From: Variovorax sp.
Lineage (GTDB): Bacteria; Pseudomonadota; Gammaproteobacteria; Burkholderiales; Burkholderiaceae_C
Reading direction: 5' to 3'
Length of the DNA stretch: 5,849 nt
NCBI GenBank assembly: GCA_028292145.1
Contig: JAQGMX010000084.1
Coordinates: 1 to 5,849, forward strand
The notes beneath the pieces were generated by a model that did not search any database, was not told the origin of the DNA, and saw only the letters and a program-made list of their open reading frames with translations. This document shows, in pieces, positions 1 to 5,849 of this stretch; within the stretch, counting starts at the first letter, position 1, and each line of letters opens with the position of its first letter. The translations under genes and the position numbers were made by a program.

Positions 1-367
1 CGCCCTGCAGCTGCTTGCATTGCTCCAACGCGAGGCGCGCTTCGTCGATTTCCTCCAGGAAGACATCGCGGCCTACTCCGATGCCGACGTTGGCGGCGCT
101 GCGCGTCTGCTGCATGGCGGCGCACGCAAGGTGCTCAAGGACACTTTCGACCTCGAGGCCGTGCGTACCGAAGCAGAAGGCAGCCGCCTGACGCTGTCGG
201 CGGGCTTCGATGCCGCCGCCGTGCGCGTGACCGGCAACGTGGTCGGCCAGCCGCCGTTCCCGGGTACGCTGCAGCACAAGGGTTGGCGCGCCACGGCCGT
301 GCGGCTGCCGGCGCTGACCGAAGGACACGACGCGCGCGTGATCGCACCGGCGGAGGTGGAGCTTTGA
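1..367 (+). CDS. DUF2760 domain-containing protein, 3' part only
   Basis: This is the C-terminal 121 residues of a gene whose start lies before the window; complete codons begin at base 2 and the stop is TGA at 365-367. The opening residues ALQLLALLQREARFVDFLQED, the GNVVGQPPF segment and the ending HDARVIAPAEVEL match my memory of the DUF2760 family, small proteins of about 200 residues commonly encoded just upstream of Hsp70-like genes in proteobacteria. No membrane segment or catalytic motif is visible in the part present, which reads as a soluble protein with an N-terminal helix followed by mixed structure. Its function is not known to me. The stop codon overlaps the TTG start of the next gene, so the two are probably translated together, and the product may be a partner or adaptor of the downstream Hsp70 pair. 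That role is inferred from context only. The family assignment rests on recalled sequence pattern. Confidence 0.8.
   Translation, partial: ALQLLALLQREARFVDFLQEDIAAYSDADVGGAARLLHGGARKVLKDTFDLEAVRTEAEGSRLTLSAGFDAAAVRVTGNVVGQPPFPGTLQHKGWRATAVRLPALTEGHDARVIAPAEVEL
352..357 (+). promoter_or_regulatory. ribosome binding site deciding a TTG start
   Basis: GGAGGT lies six bases before TTG at 364-366. This near-perfect Shine-Dalgarno sequence, inside the end of the DUF2760 gene, is the main reason for choosing the TTG. The frame is open further upstream to an ATG at 283, but that extension encodes low-complexity Arg/Gly/Ala sequence and would overlap the previous gene by 85 bases. Confidence 0.7.
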
Positions 368-2184
368 GCACGGCGAAATACGCCATCGGCATCGACCTGG
401 GCACCACGCACAGCGCACTGTCCTGGGTCGACCTGCAGACCGAGGGCGCAGCGCCCGAGATCCTGCCGGTCGCTCAGCAGAGCGGTCCCGGCGCCGTACA
501 GGATTTCGCCCTGCTGCCTTCCTTCCTCTACCTGCCGCACGCCAGCGAGTTCGCCGCGGGCGACCTGGCCCTGCCCTGGAATGCCGCGCCCGAACGCATC
601 ACCGGGGAGTGGGCGCGCAGCCACGGCGCGCTGACGCCGATCCGCCTGATCTCCAGCGCCAAGAGCTGGCTCGGCCATGGCGGCGTAGACCGGCGCGCCG
701 GCATCCTGCCGGCCGATGCGCCGGCCGAGGTCGAGCGCATCTCGCCGCTGGCCGCCAGCACGCACTATCTGCAACACCTGCGCGAGGCCTGGAATCATCG
801 CCATCCCGAGGCGCCGTTCGACCTGCAGGCCGTTACGGTGACCATTCCGGCGTCGTTCGACCCGGCCGCGCGCGAATTGACGGCCGAAGCCGCTCAGGCC
901 GCCGGCTACCAAGGCATCACGCTGCTGGAAGAACCCCAAGCCGCGCTTTACAGCTGGATCGCCGGCAGCGCGGGAGATTGGCGCAAGCAGGTCCAGGTCG
1001 GCGACGTGATCCTGGTCATCGACGTGGGCGGCGGCACCAGCGACTTCTCGCTGATCGCCGTGACCGAGGAAGCCGGCAACCTGCAGCTCAACCGCGTGGC
1101 CGTGGGCGAGCACATCCTTCTGGGTGGCGACAACATGGACCTCGCGCTGGCGCATGGCGTCGCACGCGGTCTGGCGGCCGAAGGCAAGCAGCTGGACCCC
1201 TGGCAGATGCGTGCGCTGACCTACGCCTGCCGGCTGGCCAAGGAGCAGTTGCTCAGCGACGCCGATCTGCAGAGCGTGCCGCTGGTCGTGCCCAGCCGCG
1301 GTTCCAAGCTGATCGGCAGCTCGATCAAGACAGAGTTGCAGCGCGAGCTGCTGACATCCCTCCTGCTCGAAGGCTTCTTTCCCGTCGTGGAAAGCAACGC
1401 ACGGCCCGTCAGCCGCCCGCGCGCCGGCCTTACCCAAATCGGTCTGCCCTACGCACAGGATGCCGCCGTCACGCGTCATCTGGCCGCGCTGCTGGGCCGG
1501 CAGCTCGGCGCCACGTCGCAACTGGCGGGCTTCGCGCAGCCAGAAGGCGCGAGCTTCCTGCACCCGACGGCCGTGCTGTTCAACGGCGGCGTCTTCAAGT
1601 CCGACTTGCTGGCAGAGCGCGTGCTGTCCACGCTCAACGCCTGGTTGGCTGCCGACGGCGCGCCCACCGCGCGTCTGCTGCAAGGCGCCGACATGGACCA
1701 CGCGGTGGCGCGCGGCGCCGCGTACTATGGTCAGGTGCGTCAGGGCCAGGGCATCCGCATCCGAGGCGGCACGGCCCAGGCCTATTACGTGGGCATCGAG
1801 TCGAGCATGCCGGCCGTGCCGGGACTGGAGCCGCCCGTGCAGGCGCTGTGCGTCGCGCCCTTCGGCATGGAGGAAGGCTCGGAGGCGCCGCTGCCGCCGC
1901 AGCAGCTGGGACTCGTCGTTGGCGAATCGGTGCGCTTCCGCTTCTTCGGGTCGTCCATGCGGCGCGACGACCGGCCCGGCACGCTGCTGGATTTCTGGTC
2001 GTCCGACGAACTGCAGGAACTCGCGCAGATCGAGGCCACGCTGCCGGCCGAAGGCCGAGCAGTGGGCGAAGTCGTACCCGTCCAGCTTCGGGCGCGCGTG
2101 ACCGAGATCGGCACCCTGGAATTGCTGGCCGAAGCAGCAGGCGGCGCGCACTGGAAAGTGGAGTTCGACGTCCGCGAGGCGTGA
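364..2184 (+). CDS. Hsp70 family protein, lidless (first of a tandem pair)
   Basis: This 606-residue protein has a complete actin-like Hsp70 ATPase domain (about 5-455). Visible motifs are phosphate-1 GIDLGTTHS at 9-17 (DnaK has N where this has H), SAKSWLGH with the presumed catalytic lysine K100, proline-switch candidate P162 in IPASFD, EEPQAA at 189-194, phosphate-2 DVGGGTSD at 220-227 (T225 matches DnaK T199), LGGDNMD at 253-259, adenosine motif NGGVF at 407-411 and AVARGAA at 447-453. ATP hydrolysis is therefore expected. Residues from about 470 form a beta-rich region like the start of the DnaK substrate-binding domain, ending in WKVEFDVREA. There is no helical lid and no acidic tail, so the protein is about 30 residues shorter than DnaK. 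The usual hydrophobic VLLLDV linker is replaced by IRIRGGT at 464-470. It is a cytoplasmic protein with no signal peptide. It is not DnaK, HscA or HscC by these features. The client is unknown. The TTG start overlaps the preceding stop by four bases. Confidence 0.9.
   Translation: MSTAKYAIGIDLGTTHSALSWVDLQTEGAAPEILPVAQQSGPGAVQDFALLPSFLYLPHASEFAAGDLALPWNAAPERITGEWARSHGALTPIRLISSAKSWLGHGGVDRRAGILPADAPAEVERISPLAASTHYLQHLREAWNHRHPEAPFDLQAVTVTIPASFDPAARELTAEAAQAAGYQGITLLEEPQAALYSWIAGSAGDWRKQVQVGDVILVIDVGGGTSDFSLIAVTEEAGNLQLNRVAVGEHILLGGDNMDLALAHGVARGLAAEGKQLDPWQMRALTYACRLAKEQLLSDADLQSVPLVVPSRGSKLIGSSIKTELQRELLTSLLLEGFFPVVESNARPVSRPRAGLTQIGLPYAQDAAVTRHLAALLGRQLGATSQLAGFAQPEGASFLHPTAVLFNGGVFKSDLLAERVLSTLNAWLAADGAPTARLLQGADMDHAVARGAAYYGQVRQGQGIRIRGGTAQAYYVGIESSMPAVPGLEPPVQALCVAPFGMEEGSEAPLPPQQLGLVVGESVRFRFFGSSMRRDDRPGTLLDFWSSDELQELAQIEATLPAEGRAVGEVVPVQLRARVTEIGTLELLAEAAGGAHWKVEFDVREA
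2176..2179 (+). promoter_or_regulatory. weak ribosome binding site for the second Hsp70
   Basis: GAGG lies four bases before ATG at 2184. The spacing is short and the site weak, which fits re-initiation by ribosomes finishing the first Hsp70 gene at the overlapping TGATG. Other in-frame starts are GTG at 2181, GTG at 2190 and ATG at 2193; they change the product by no more than three residues. Confidence 0.4.
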
Positions 2185-4952
2185 TGTCAGTGATGGCGGT
2201 CGCCTACCGCATCGGCATCGACCTGGGCACGACCCACACCGTGCTGGCGTTCGCGCCCGTCGGTGCGGACGACATTCAGGTCTTCGAGGTCCCGCAGAGC
2301 ATCGCGGCCGGCGAAGTCGCGCCACGACCCCTGCTGCCTTCGCTGCGTTTCCATGCGGCCGAAGGCGCACTCGCTGCGGCCGACCTGCCGTTGCCGTGGC
2401 CGTCAACCGAGCCGGCCATCCTCGGTGCCTTCGCGCGCGAACTCGGCCAGCAGACGCCAGGCCGGCTGGTGGCCAGCGCCAAGAGCTGGCTGTCCCACCC
2501 TTCCGTCGACCGCACAGCCGCCATCCTGCCCTGGGGCGCACCGGACGAGGTGCCCAAGGTCTCCCCACTGGAGGCCAGCGCCAGCTACCTGCGCCATCTG
2601 CGCCAGGCCTGGGACCAGGCCCATCCCGAGGCGCCGCTCGCCCAGCAACCCACTGTGCTCACGGTGCCGGCCTCGTTCGACGAAGGCGCGCGCCAGCTGA
2701 CCTTGCACGCTGCCGCGCTGGCCGGCCTGGGCACGGTCCATCTGATCGAGGAGCCGCAGGCCGCGTTCTACGACTGGGTGTTCACCCACCGCGCCGATTT
2801 GGCACGACAGCTCGCCGGTACACGGCGCCTGCTCGTGGTCGACGTGGGCGGCGGCACCACCGACCTCACGCTGATCGATGTCACGCTGGACGCAGCCGGC
2901 CGACCGCAGCTCGCGCGCACGGGCGTGGGCGACCACCTCGTGCTGGGCGGCGACAACATGGACCTCGCGCTCGCACGCTGGATCGAGCCGAGGCTGTCGG
3001 GCGGGCAGCCGGGACAGAAACTAAGCGCGATCCAGCTGGCGCAACTCACCCAACGCTGCCGCAGCGCCAAGGAGCGCCTGCTGGCGCCGAACGGACCGGT
3101 GGAAACCACGGTCACGCTGCAAGGCAGCGGCAGCCGGCTGATCGGCGGTGCACGCTCGGCCACCCTCATGCGAGCCGACGTGGATCAACTGCTCGTCGAC
3201 GGCTTCTTCCCGCAGGTCGCGGCCGATGCCCAACCCCGGCGCGCGCGCGGCGCCCTGGTCGAATTCGGCCTGCCCTATGCCACCGATGCCGCCATCACGC
3301 GCCACATCGCCACTTTCCTGCAGCGCCAGGGAGGCGACCTGCCCGACACGGTGCTGCTCAACGGCGGCGTGTTCCACGCACCGGCGCTGCGCGAGCGTCT
3401 GCTGGCCACGCTGCGCGCCTGGCAGCCAGCGGATGCTTCGCCGATACGCCTGCTGGATGCGCCCCGCCTCGATGCAGCCGTCGCGCGCGGTGCGGTCGCG
3501 TACGCCATTGCCCGCGCCGGCAGTGCGCCGCGCATCCGCAGCGGCGCCGCGCGCGCCTACTACCTCGCGCTCGAGGACGGCAAGGGTGTCTGCGTGCTGC
3601 CGCATGGCACTCCCGAAGTCAAGTCCGTGCGGCTCGAAGCCCGGCGATTCAGCCTGCGCCTGGGCCGCCCGGTGCGCTTCAACCTTGTCACGAGTGCCGT
3701 CGATCTGCAGCACCGCGCCGGCGATCTGGTGGCGTTGCAGGATGGCATGCAGCGTCTTCCGCCCATTGCGACGGTGCTCGAGCCCAAGGCAGGGGCGGCC
3801 GGCGAGGTACAAGTGCTGCTCGATGCCCAGATCACCGAAGTCGGCACGCTGGAGATGCAGTGCGTGGCCGTGGATGCGGCCGATGCGCGCCAGCAGCGCT
3901 GGAAACTCGAATTCCAGTTGCGCGGCGATGCAGCCGCGCCGGATGCGGACGCACCCGTCGCCGCCCATCCGCGCCTGCCCGAGGCGCTGGCCGCCATCGC
4001 GCGCGTCTACGGCGGCAAGAAGCAGGACGTGGACGCGAAGGAGGTCCGCCAACTGCGCGCCAGGCTCGAGCGCCTGCTCGGCGAACGCGCCGCCTGGCCT
4101 GCAGCATTGCTGCGCACGTTGTTCGGCGCGCTGCTGCAGGGCGCCAGGCGCCGCCGCCGCTCGTCACAGCACGAGCGCACCTGGTTCAACCTGGTCGGTT
4201 TCACGCTGCGGCCGGGCTTTGGCGATCCGCTCGACGGCTGGCGGATGGAAAGGATGTGGGAATTGTTCGGCCCCGGCATCGCGCACAGCGACGACAACCA
4301 GCAGTGGTCGGAATGGTGGACGCTGTGGCGCCGCATCGCGGGCGGCCTGGATGCCGAGCAGCAGCAGATGGTCTACGACGTCATCGCCTACTACCTGCAG
4401 CCGTCCGGCGGCACCGACATCGCCGCGCCCGAGGGTCCGCGCATGCAGGCGCTCGACGAGCTGCTGCGCATGGCGGCCTCGTTCGAGCGCATCCGGCCGA
4501 CCGACAAGGTGCAATTCGGCGGCTGGCTACTTCAGCGGTTGCAGCGGTTGCAGCCGCTACGACAGCAGCAAGGCGCCGCGGCCGAACTCTGGTGGGCGCT
4601 GGGCCGCCTGGGTGCGCGCCAGCCGCTCTATGCCAGCCTGCACCATGTGCTGCCGCCCGACATTGCACAGGACTGGCTTGCGCAGATCGCCGCCATCGCG
4701 CCCGACTGGGCACACGACGAGGCTGCAGCCTTCGCCGTGGCCCAGATCACACGGGCCACGGGCGATCGCGCACGCGATCTGCCGGAGGCGCTGCGCCTGC
4801 GGATCGCCGAGCAGCTTCAAGCCGCCCGTGCGGCGCCGAGCTGGGCTGCAATGGTGCGCGAGGTGACGGTGCTCGATGAAGCCGACCAGCGCCGCGTGTT
4901 CGGCGAGGCACTGCCACCCGGCCTCGTGTTGCTACGCGGGTCGTCGCCATGA
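2184..4952 (+). CDS. Hsp70 family protein with C-terminal DUF3731 domain (second of the pair)
   Basis: This 922-residue protein has three parts. The ATPase domain (about 8-440) carries GIDLGTTHT at 11-19, SAKSWLSH with K100, P162 in VPASFD, EEPQAA at 189-194, DVGGGTTD at 220-227, LGGDNMD at 254-260, NGGVF at 393-397 and AVARGA at 432-437, so it should hydrolyse ATP. A beta-rich region follows (about 455-580, ending WKLEFQLRG). The third part, about 590-920, is predominantly helical and matches my memory of DUF3731, annotated as a DnaK-related domain. Its signatures are an arginine run at 655-659, HERTWFNL from 663, RPGFGDPLDGWR at 676-687 and WSEWWTLWRR at 708-717. This domain takes the place of the DnaK helical lid but is not recognisably related to it. 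No signal peptide or membrane segment is seen. The start overlaps the previous stop by one base (TGATG). Expected length for this family is around 900 residues, so the gene appears intact. The substrate and the role of DUF3731 are unknown to me. Confidence 0.9.
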   Translation: MSVMAVAYRIGIDLGTTHTVLAFAPVGADDIQVFEVPQSIAAGEVAPRPLLPSLRFHAAEGALAAADLPLPWPSTEPAILGAFARELGQQTPGRLVASAKSWLSHPSVDRTAAILPWGAPDEVPKVSPLEASASYLRHLRQAWDQAHPEAPLAQQPTVLTVPASFDEGARQLTLHAAALAGLGTVHLIEEPQAAFYDWVFTHRADLARQLAGTRRLLVVDVGGGTTDLTLIDVTLDAAGRPQLARTGVGDHLVLGGDNMDLALARWIEPRLSGGQPGQKLSAIQLAQLTQRCRSAKERLLAPNGPVETTVTLQGSGSRLIGGARSATLMRADVDQLLVDGFFPQVAADAQPRRARGALVEFGLPYATDAAITRHIATFLQRQGGDLPDTVLLNGGVFHAPALRERLLATLRAWQPADASPIRLLDAPRLDAAVARGAVAYAIARAGSAPRIRSGAARAYYLALEDGKGVCVLPHGTPEVKSVRLEARRFSLRLGRPVRFNLVTSAVDLQHRAGDLVALQDGMQRLPPIATVLEPKAGAAGEVQVLLDAQITEVGTLEMQCVAVDAADARQQRWKLEFQLRGDAAAPDADAPVAAHPRLPEALAAIARVYGGKKQDVDAKEVRQLRARLERLLGERAAWPAALLRTLFGALLQGARRRRRSSQHERTWFNLVGFTLRPGFGDPLDGWRMERMWELFGPGIAHSDDNQQWSEWWTLWRRIAGGLDAEQQQMVYDVIAYYLQPSGGTDIAAPEGPRMQALDELLRMAASFERIRPTDKVQFGGWLLQRLQRLQPLRQQQGAAAELWWALGRLGARQPLYASLHHVLPPDIAQDWLAQIAAIAPDWAHDEAAAFAVAQITRATGDRARDLPEALRLRIAEQLQAARAAPSWAAMVREVTVLDEADQRRVFGEALPPGLVLLRGSSP
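4533..4559 (+). repeat. 9-base tandem repeat in the DUF3731 region
   Basis: CAGCGGTTG occurs twice in direct succession (4533-4541, 4542-4550), followed by a degenerate third copy, CAGCCGCTA. In frame it encodes QRL-QRL-QPL at residues 784-792 of the second Hsp70, in a probable amphipathic helix. The repeat is in phase, so slippage would change length by three residues without a frameshift. Confidence 0.75.
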
Positions 4953-4977
4953 ATTTCCTGCTGTTTTCGCGTCCTCG
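4953..4977. other. 25-base gap between convergent genes
   Basis: The plus-strand Hsp70 gene ends at 4952 and the minus-strand CMD-family gene ends at 4978. The gap is comparatively T-rich on the plus strand but contains no inverted repeat long enough for an intrinsic terminator on either strand. Transcripts from both sides probably overlap at their 3' ends or stop by another mechanism such as Rho; that is inference. Confidence 0.6.
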
Positions 4978-5748
4978 CTATTTCGATTTCGCGGCCAGCT
5001 GGCGAGCGAGCGCCTCGCGTGCCCTGCACGCAGGTTCTGCATCGACGCGGTCGGCCAACACCTGCGTCAACTGGGTCAACTGACCGGCCGTGATGCCGAC
5101 ATTCATGCTGATGGTCATGTGCGATTGCACTTGGGATTCAGCGCCCTGCAGGGACGACAGCATCGCAACCGTCGCAATTTCGCGGCTTTGCCAATCGAGG
5201 TTGTCCCGCTCGAAGATGTCGCCGAAGAGGTGCATCTTCAGGTAGCCATCGATCGCTGGCGCGAATTCGAACAACGCGCCCTTCACGAGGCCGCCTGCGA
5301 GCCGGGTCTGGTTGGCGGTGCCGGCCGCCAGCAGCGCGTCGCCCTGCGGAATCGCACAACTCGGGAGCTGACCTTGCGCGTCCTGGAGACCGCGTTGCTT
5401 TCGGGCTTCGATCACCTTCATCAACTCGCCGAGTGCGTTGAGGCTGCGCGGGAGTCCGGCATACGCATAGAGCTGGACCAGGATTTCCTTCGAATCGTTC
5501 ACCGTCAATCCGACATCGAGGCCCTGATTCAGCGCGGCATTGAGACGTGGCATGTTGCCAGCAGCGCCGAATGCTGCAATCGGGACGATGGCCTGCTGGC
5601 GCACCGATAGGGATTCCGATCTTCGGGTCTGGGTCATGACGGGTGTGCTTTGTGCTGTTGCGTCTGCCTGGCCAAACAGGGCGGCGAACCCCAGCGCAAG
5701 GCTGGCGCCGGCCTGCGAAGAACGACTAAGGTGCTGCGTATTGCGCAT
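4978..5748 (-). CDS. exported carboxymuconolactone decarboxylase (CMD) family protein
   Basis: This 256-residue protein begins with a likely Sec signal peptide: basic start, hydrophobic stretch AGASLALGFAALFG at 13-26, then cleavage candidates after ADA (30) or ATA (32). Two CMD-like helical repeats follow. The first spans about 47-115 (LSVRQQAIVPIAAF, then EILVQLYAYAGLPRSLNAL). The second spans about 185-235 (WQSREIATVAMLSSL, then H210 in QSHMTISMNVGIT, at the position of the histidine conserved in the family). There is no AhpD-type CxxC; the only cysteines, C131 and C241, are far apart. A thiol peroxidase-reductase role like AhpD is therefore unlikely, and a lyase, isomerase or binding role in the periplasm is possible but unproven. 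The family name does not establish that it decarboxylates carboxymuconolactone. The start overlaps the end of the upstream cupin gene by 23 bases. CMD and cupin proteins are often encoded together, which supports both calls. Confidence 0.87.
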   Translation of the reverse strand: MRNTQHLSRSSQAGASLALGFAALFGQADATAQSTPVMTQTRRSESLSVRQQAIVPIAAFGAAGNMPRLNAALNQGLDVGLTVNDSKEILVQLYAYAGLPRSLNALGELMKVIEARKQRGLQDAQGQLPSCAIPQGDALLAAGTANQTRLAGGLVKGALFEFAPAIDGYLKMHLFGDIFERDNLDWQSREIATVAMLSSLQGAESQVQSHMTISMNVGITAGQLTQLTQVLADRVDAEPACRAREALARQLAAKSK

Positions 5749-5849
5749 CGCTGACCTTTTCCATCCAGTTCACGTTCTTGCCATCGACCGTTCCGGCGAC
5801 CGAGAGGTGCGTCATGGCTGTCGTAGGCGAGGCGCCATGCCAGTGCTTG
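5726..5849 (-). CDS. cupin domain-containing protein, 3' part only
   Basis: Reading the minus strand from base 5848 gives 40 codons and a TAG at 5728-5726; the start lies beyond the window. The peptide opens KHWHGASPTTAMTHL and closes DGKNVNWMEKVSDAQYAAP. The HWHGA segment followed by MTHL is characteristic of the last metal-binding strand of small single-domain cupins, including the mandelonitrile-lyase-like group, where the histidine helps bind a metal ion. Only one of the two cupin motifs is visible, so substrate and metal cannot be assigned. Its 3' end overlaps the start of the CMD-family gene by 23 bases in another frame, which points to one transcript and coupled translation. Whether this protein is exported like its partner depends on the missing N-terminus. 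Confidence 0.8.
   Translation of the reverse strand, partial: KHWHGASPTTAMTHLSVAGTVDGKNVNWMEKVSDAQYAAP
5755..5760 (-). promoter_or_regulatory. ribosome binding site for the CMD-family gene
   Basis: On the minus strand AAAAGG lies six bases before the ATG at 5748-5746, inside the cupin coding region. It supports this start over later ones such as the ATG at residue 38, which would remove the signal peptide. Confidence 0.6.

Noticed and set aside
283..363. ATG start 27 codons before the chosen TTG of the first Hsp70
   Set aside because: The added residues are Arg/Gly/Ala-rich, have no family similarity that I recognise, and overlap the DUF2760 gene; the TTG has a strong ribosome binding site.
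609..2180. Upstream extension of the second Hsp70 frame through the first gene
   Set aside because: The frame is open but encodes Arg/Ala-rich sequence with no motif; Hsp70 homology begins right after 2184.
73..2568. An 831-codon open frame on the minus strand opposite the first Hsp70
   Set aside because: It is antisense to a gene with unmistakable Hsp70 motifs, and its translation is low-complexity Arg/Ala/Gly/Gln-rich sequence typical of GC-rich shadow frames.
2396..4879. A plus-strand open frame of 827 codons across the second Hsp70
   Set aside because: It is an off-frame shadow rich in Arg, Ala and Pro without recognisable domains.
5002..5018. Inverted repeat GCGAG with CTCGC, and an adjacent palindrome GCCAGCTGGC at 4994-5003, as a terminator
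   Set aside because: The stem is only five pairs, has no following T run on either strand and sits inside the CMD coding region.
4876..5610. A 244-codon plus-strand open frame opposite the CMD-family gene
   Set aside because: The minus strand encodes a coherent signal peptide and CMD repeats; the plus frame shows no family motif.

Overview
The window is GC-rich, densely coded DNA with strong codon-position bias, which leaves many long antisense and off-frame open frames. Gene content and composition suggest a proteobacterium, most likely a betaproteobacterium of the Burkholderiales; this is inferred from style and family distribution, not from a marker gene. There are no RNA genes, insertion sequences, CRISPR arrays or gaps over 30 bases between genes.

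Region 1 (bases 1-4952, plus strand) is a tightly coupled three-gene block. It holds the 3' end of a DUF2760 gene, then two consecutive divergent Hsp70-like genes. The first Hsp70 (364-2184, 606 aa) starts with TTG inside the DUF2760 stop. It has a full ATPase domain and a beta-type C-terminal domain but no helical lid. The second (2184-4952, 922 aa) shares one base with the stop of the first and carries an additional helical DUF3731 domain of about 330 residues where a DnaK lid would be. The catalytic residues of the Hsp70 ATPase fold are visible in both proteins, and both lack the hydrophobic DnaK interdomain linker. No J-protein or GrpE gene is visible. The set looks like a specialised two-Hsp70 chaperone module whose substrate is unknown to me.

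Region 2 (bases 4978-5849, minus strand) converges on region 1 across only 25 bases. It holds the 3' end of a cupin gene overlapping by 23 bases a gene for an exported carboxymuconolactone decarboxylase (CMD) family protein. The pair is probably co-translated and unrelated in function to the chaperone block.

The most notable content is the asymmetric Hsp70 pair. These families are already named in domain databases as far as I know, but I know of no established biochemical function for the module.
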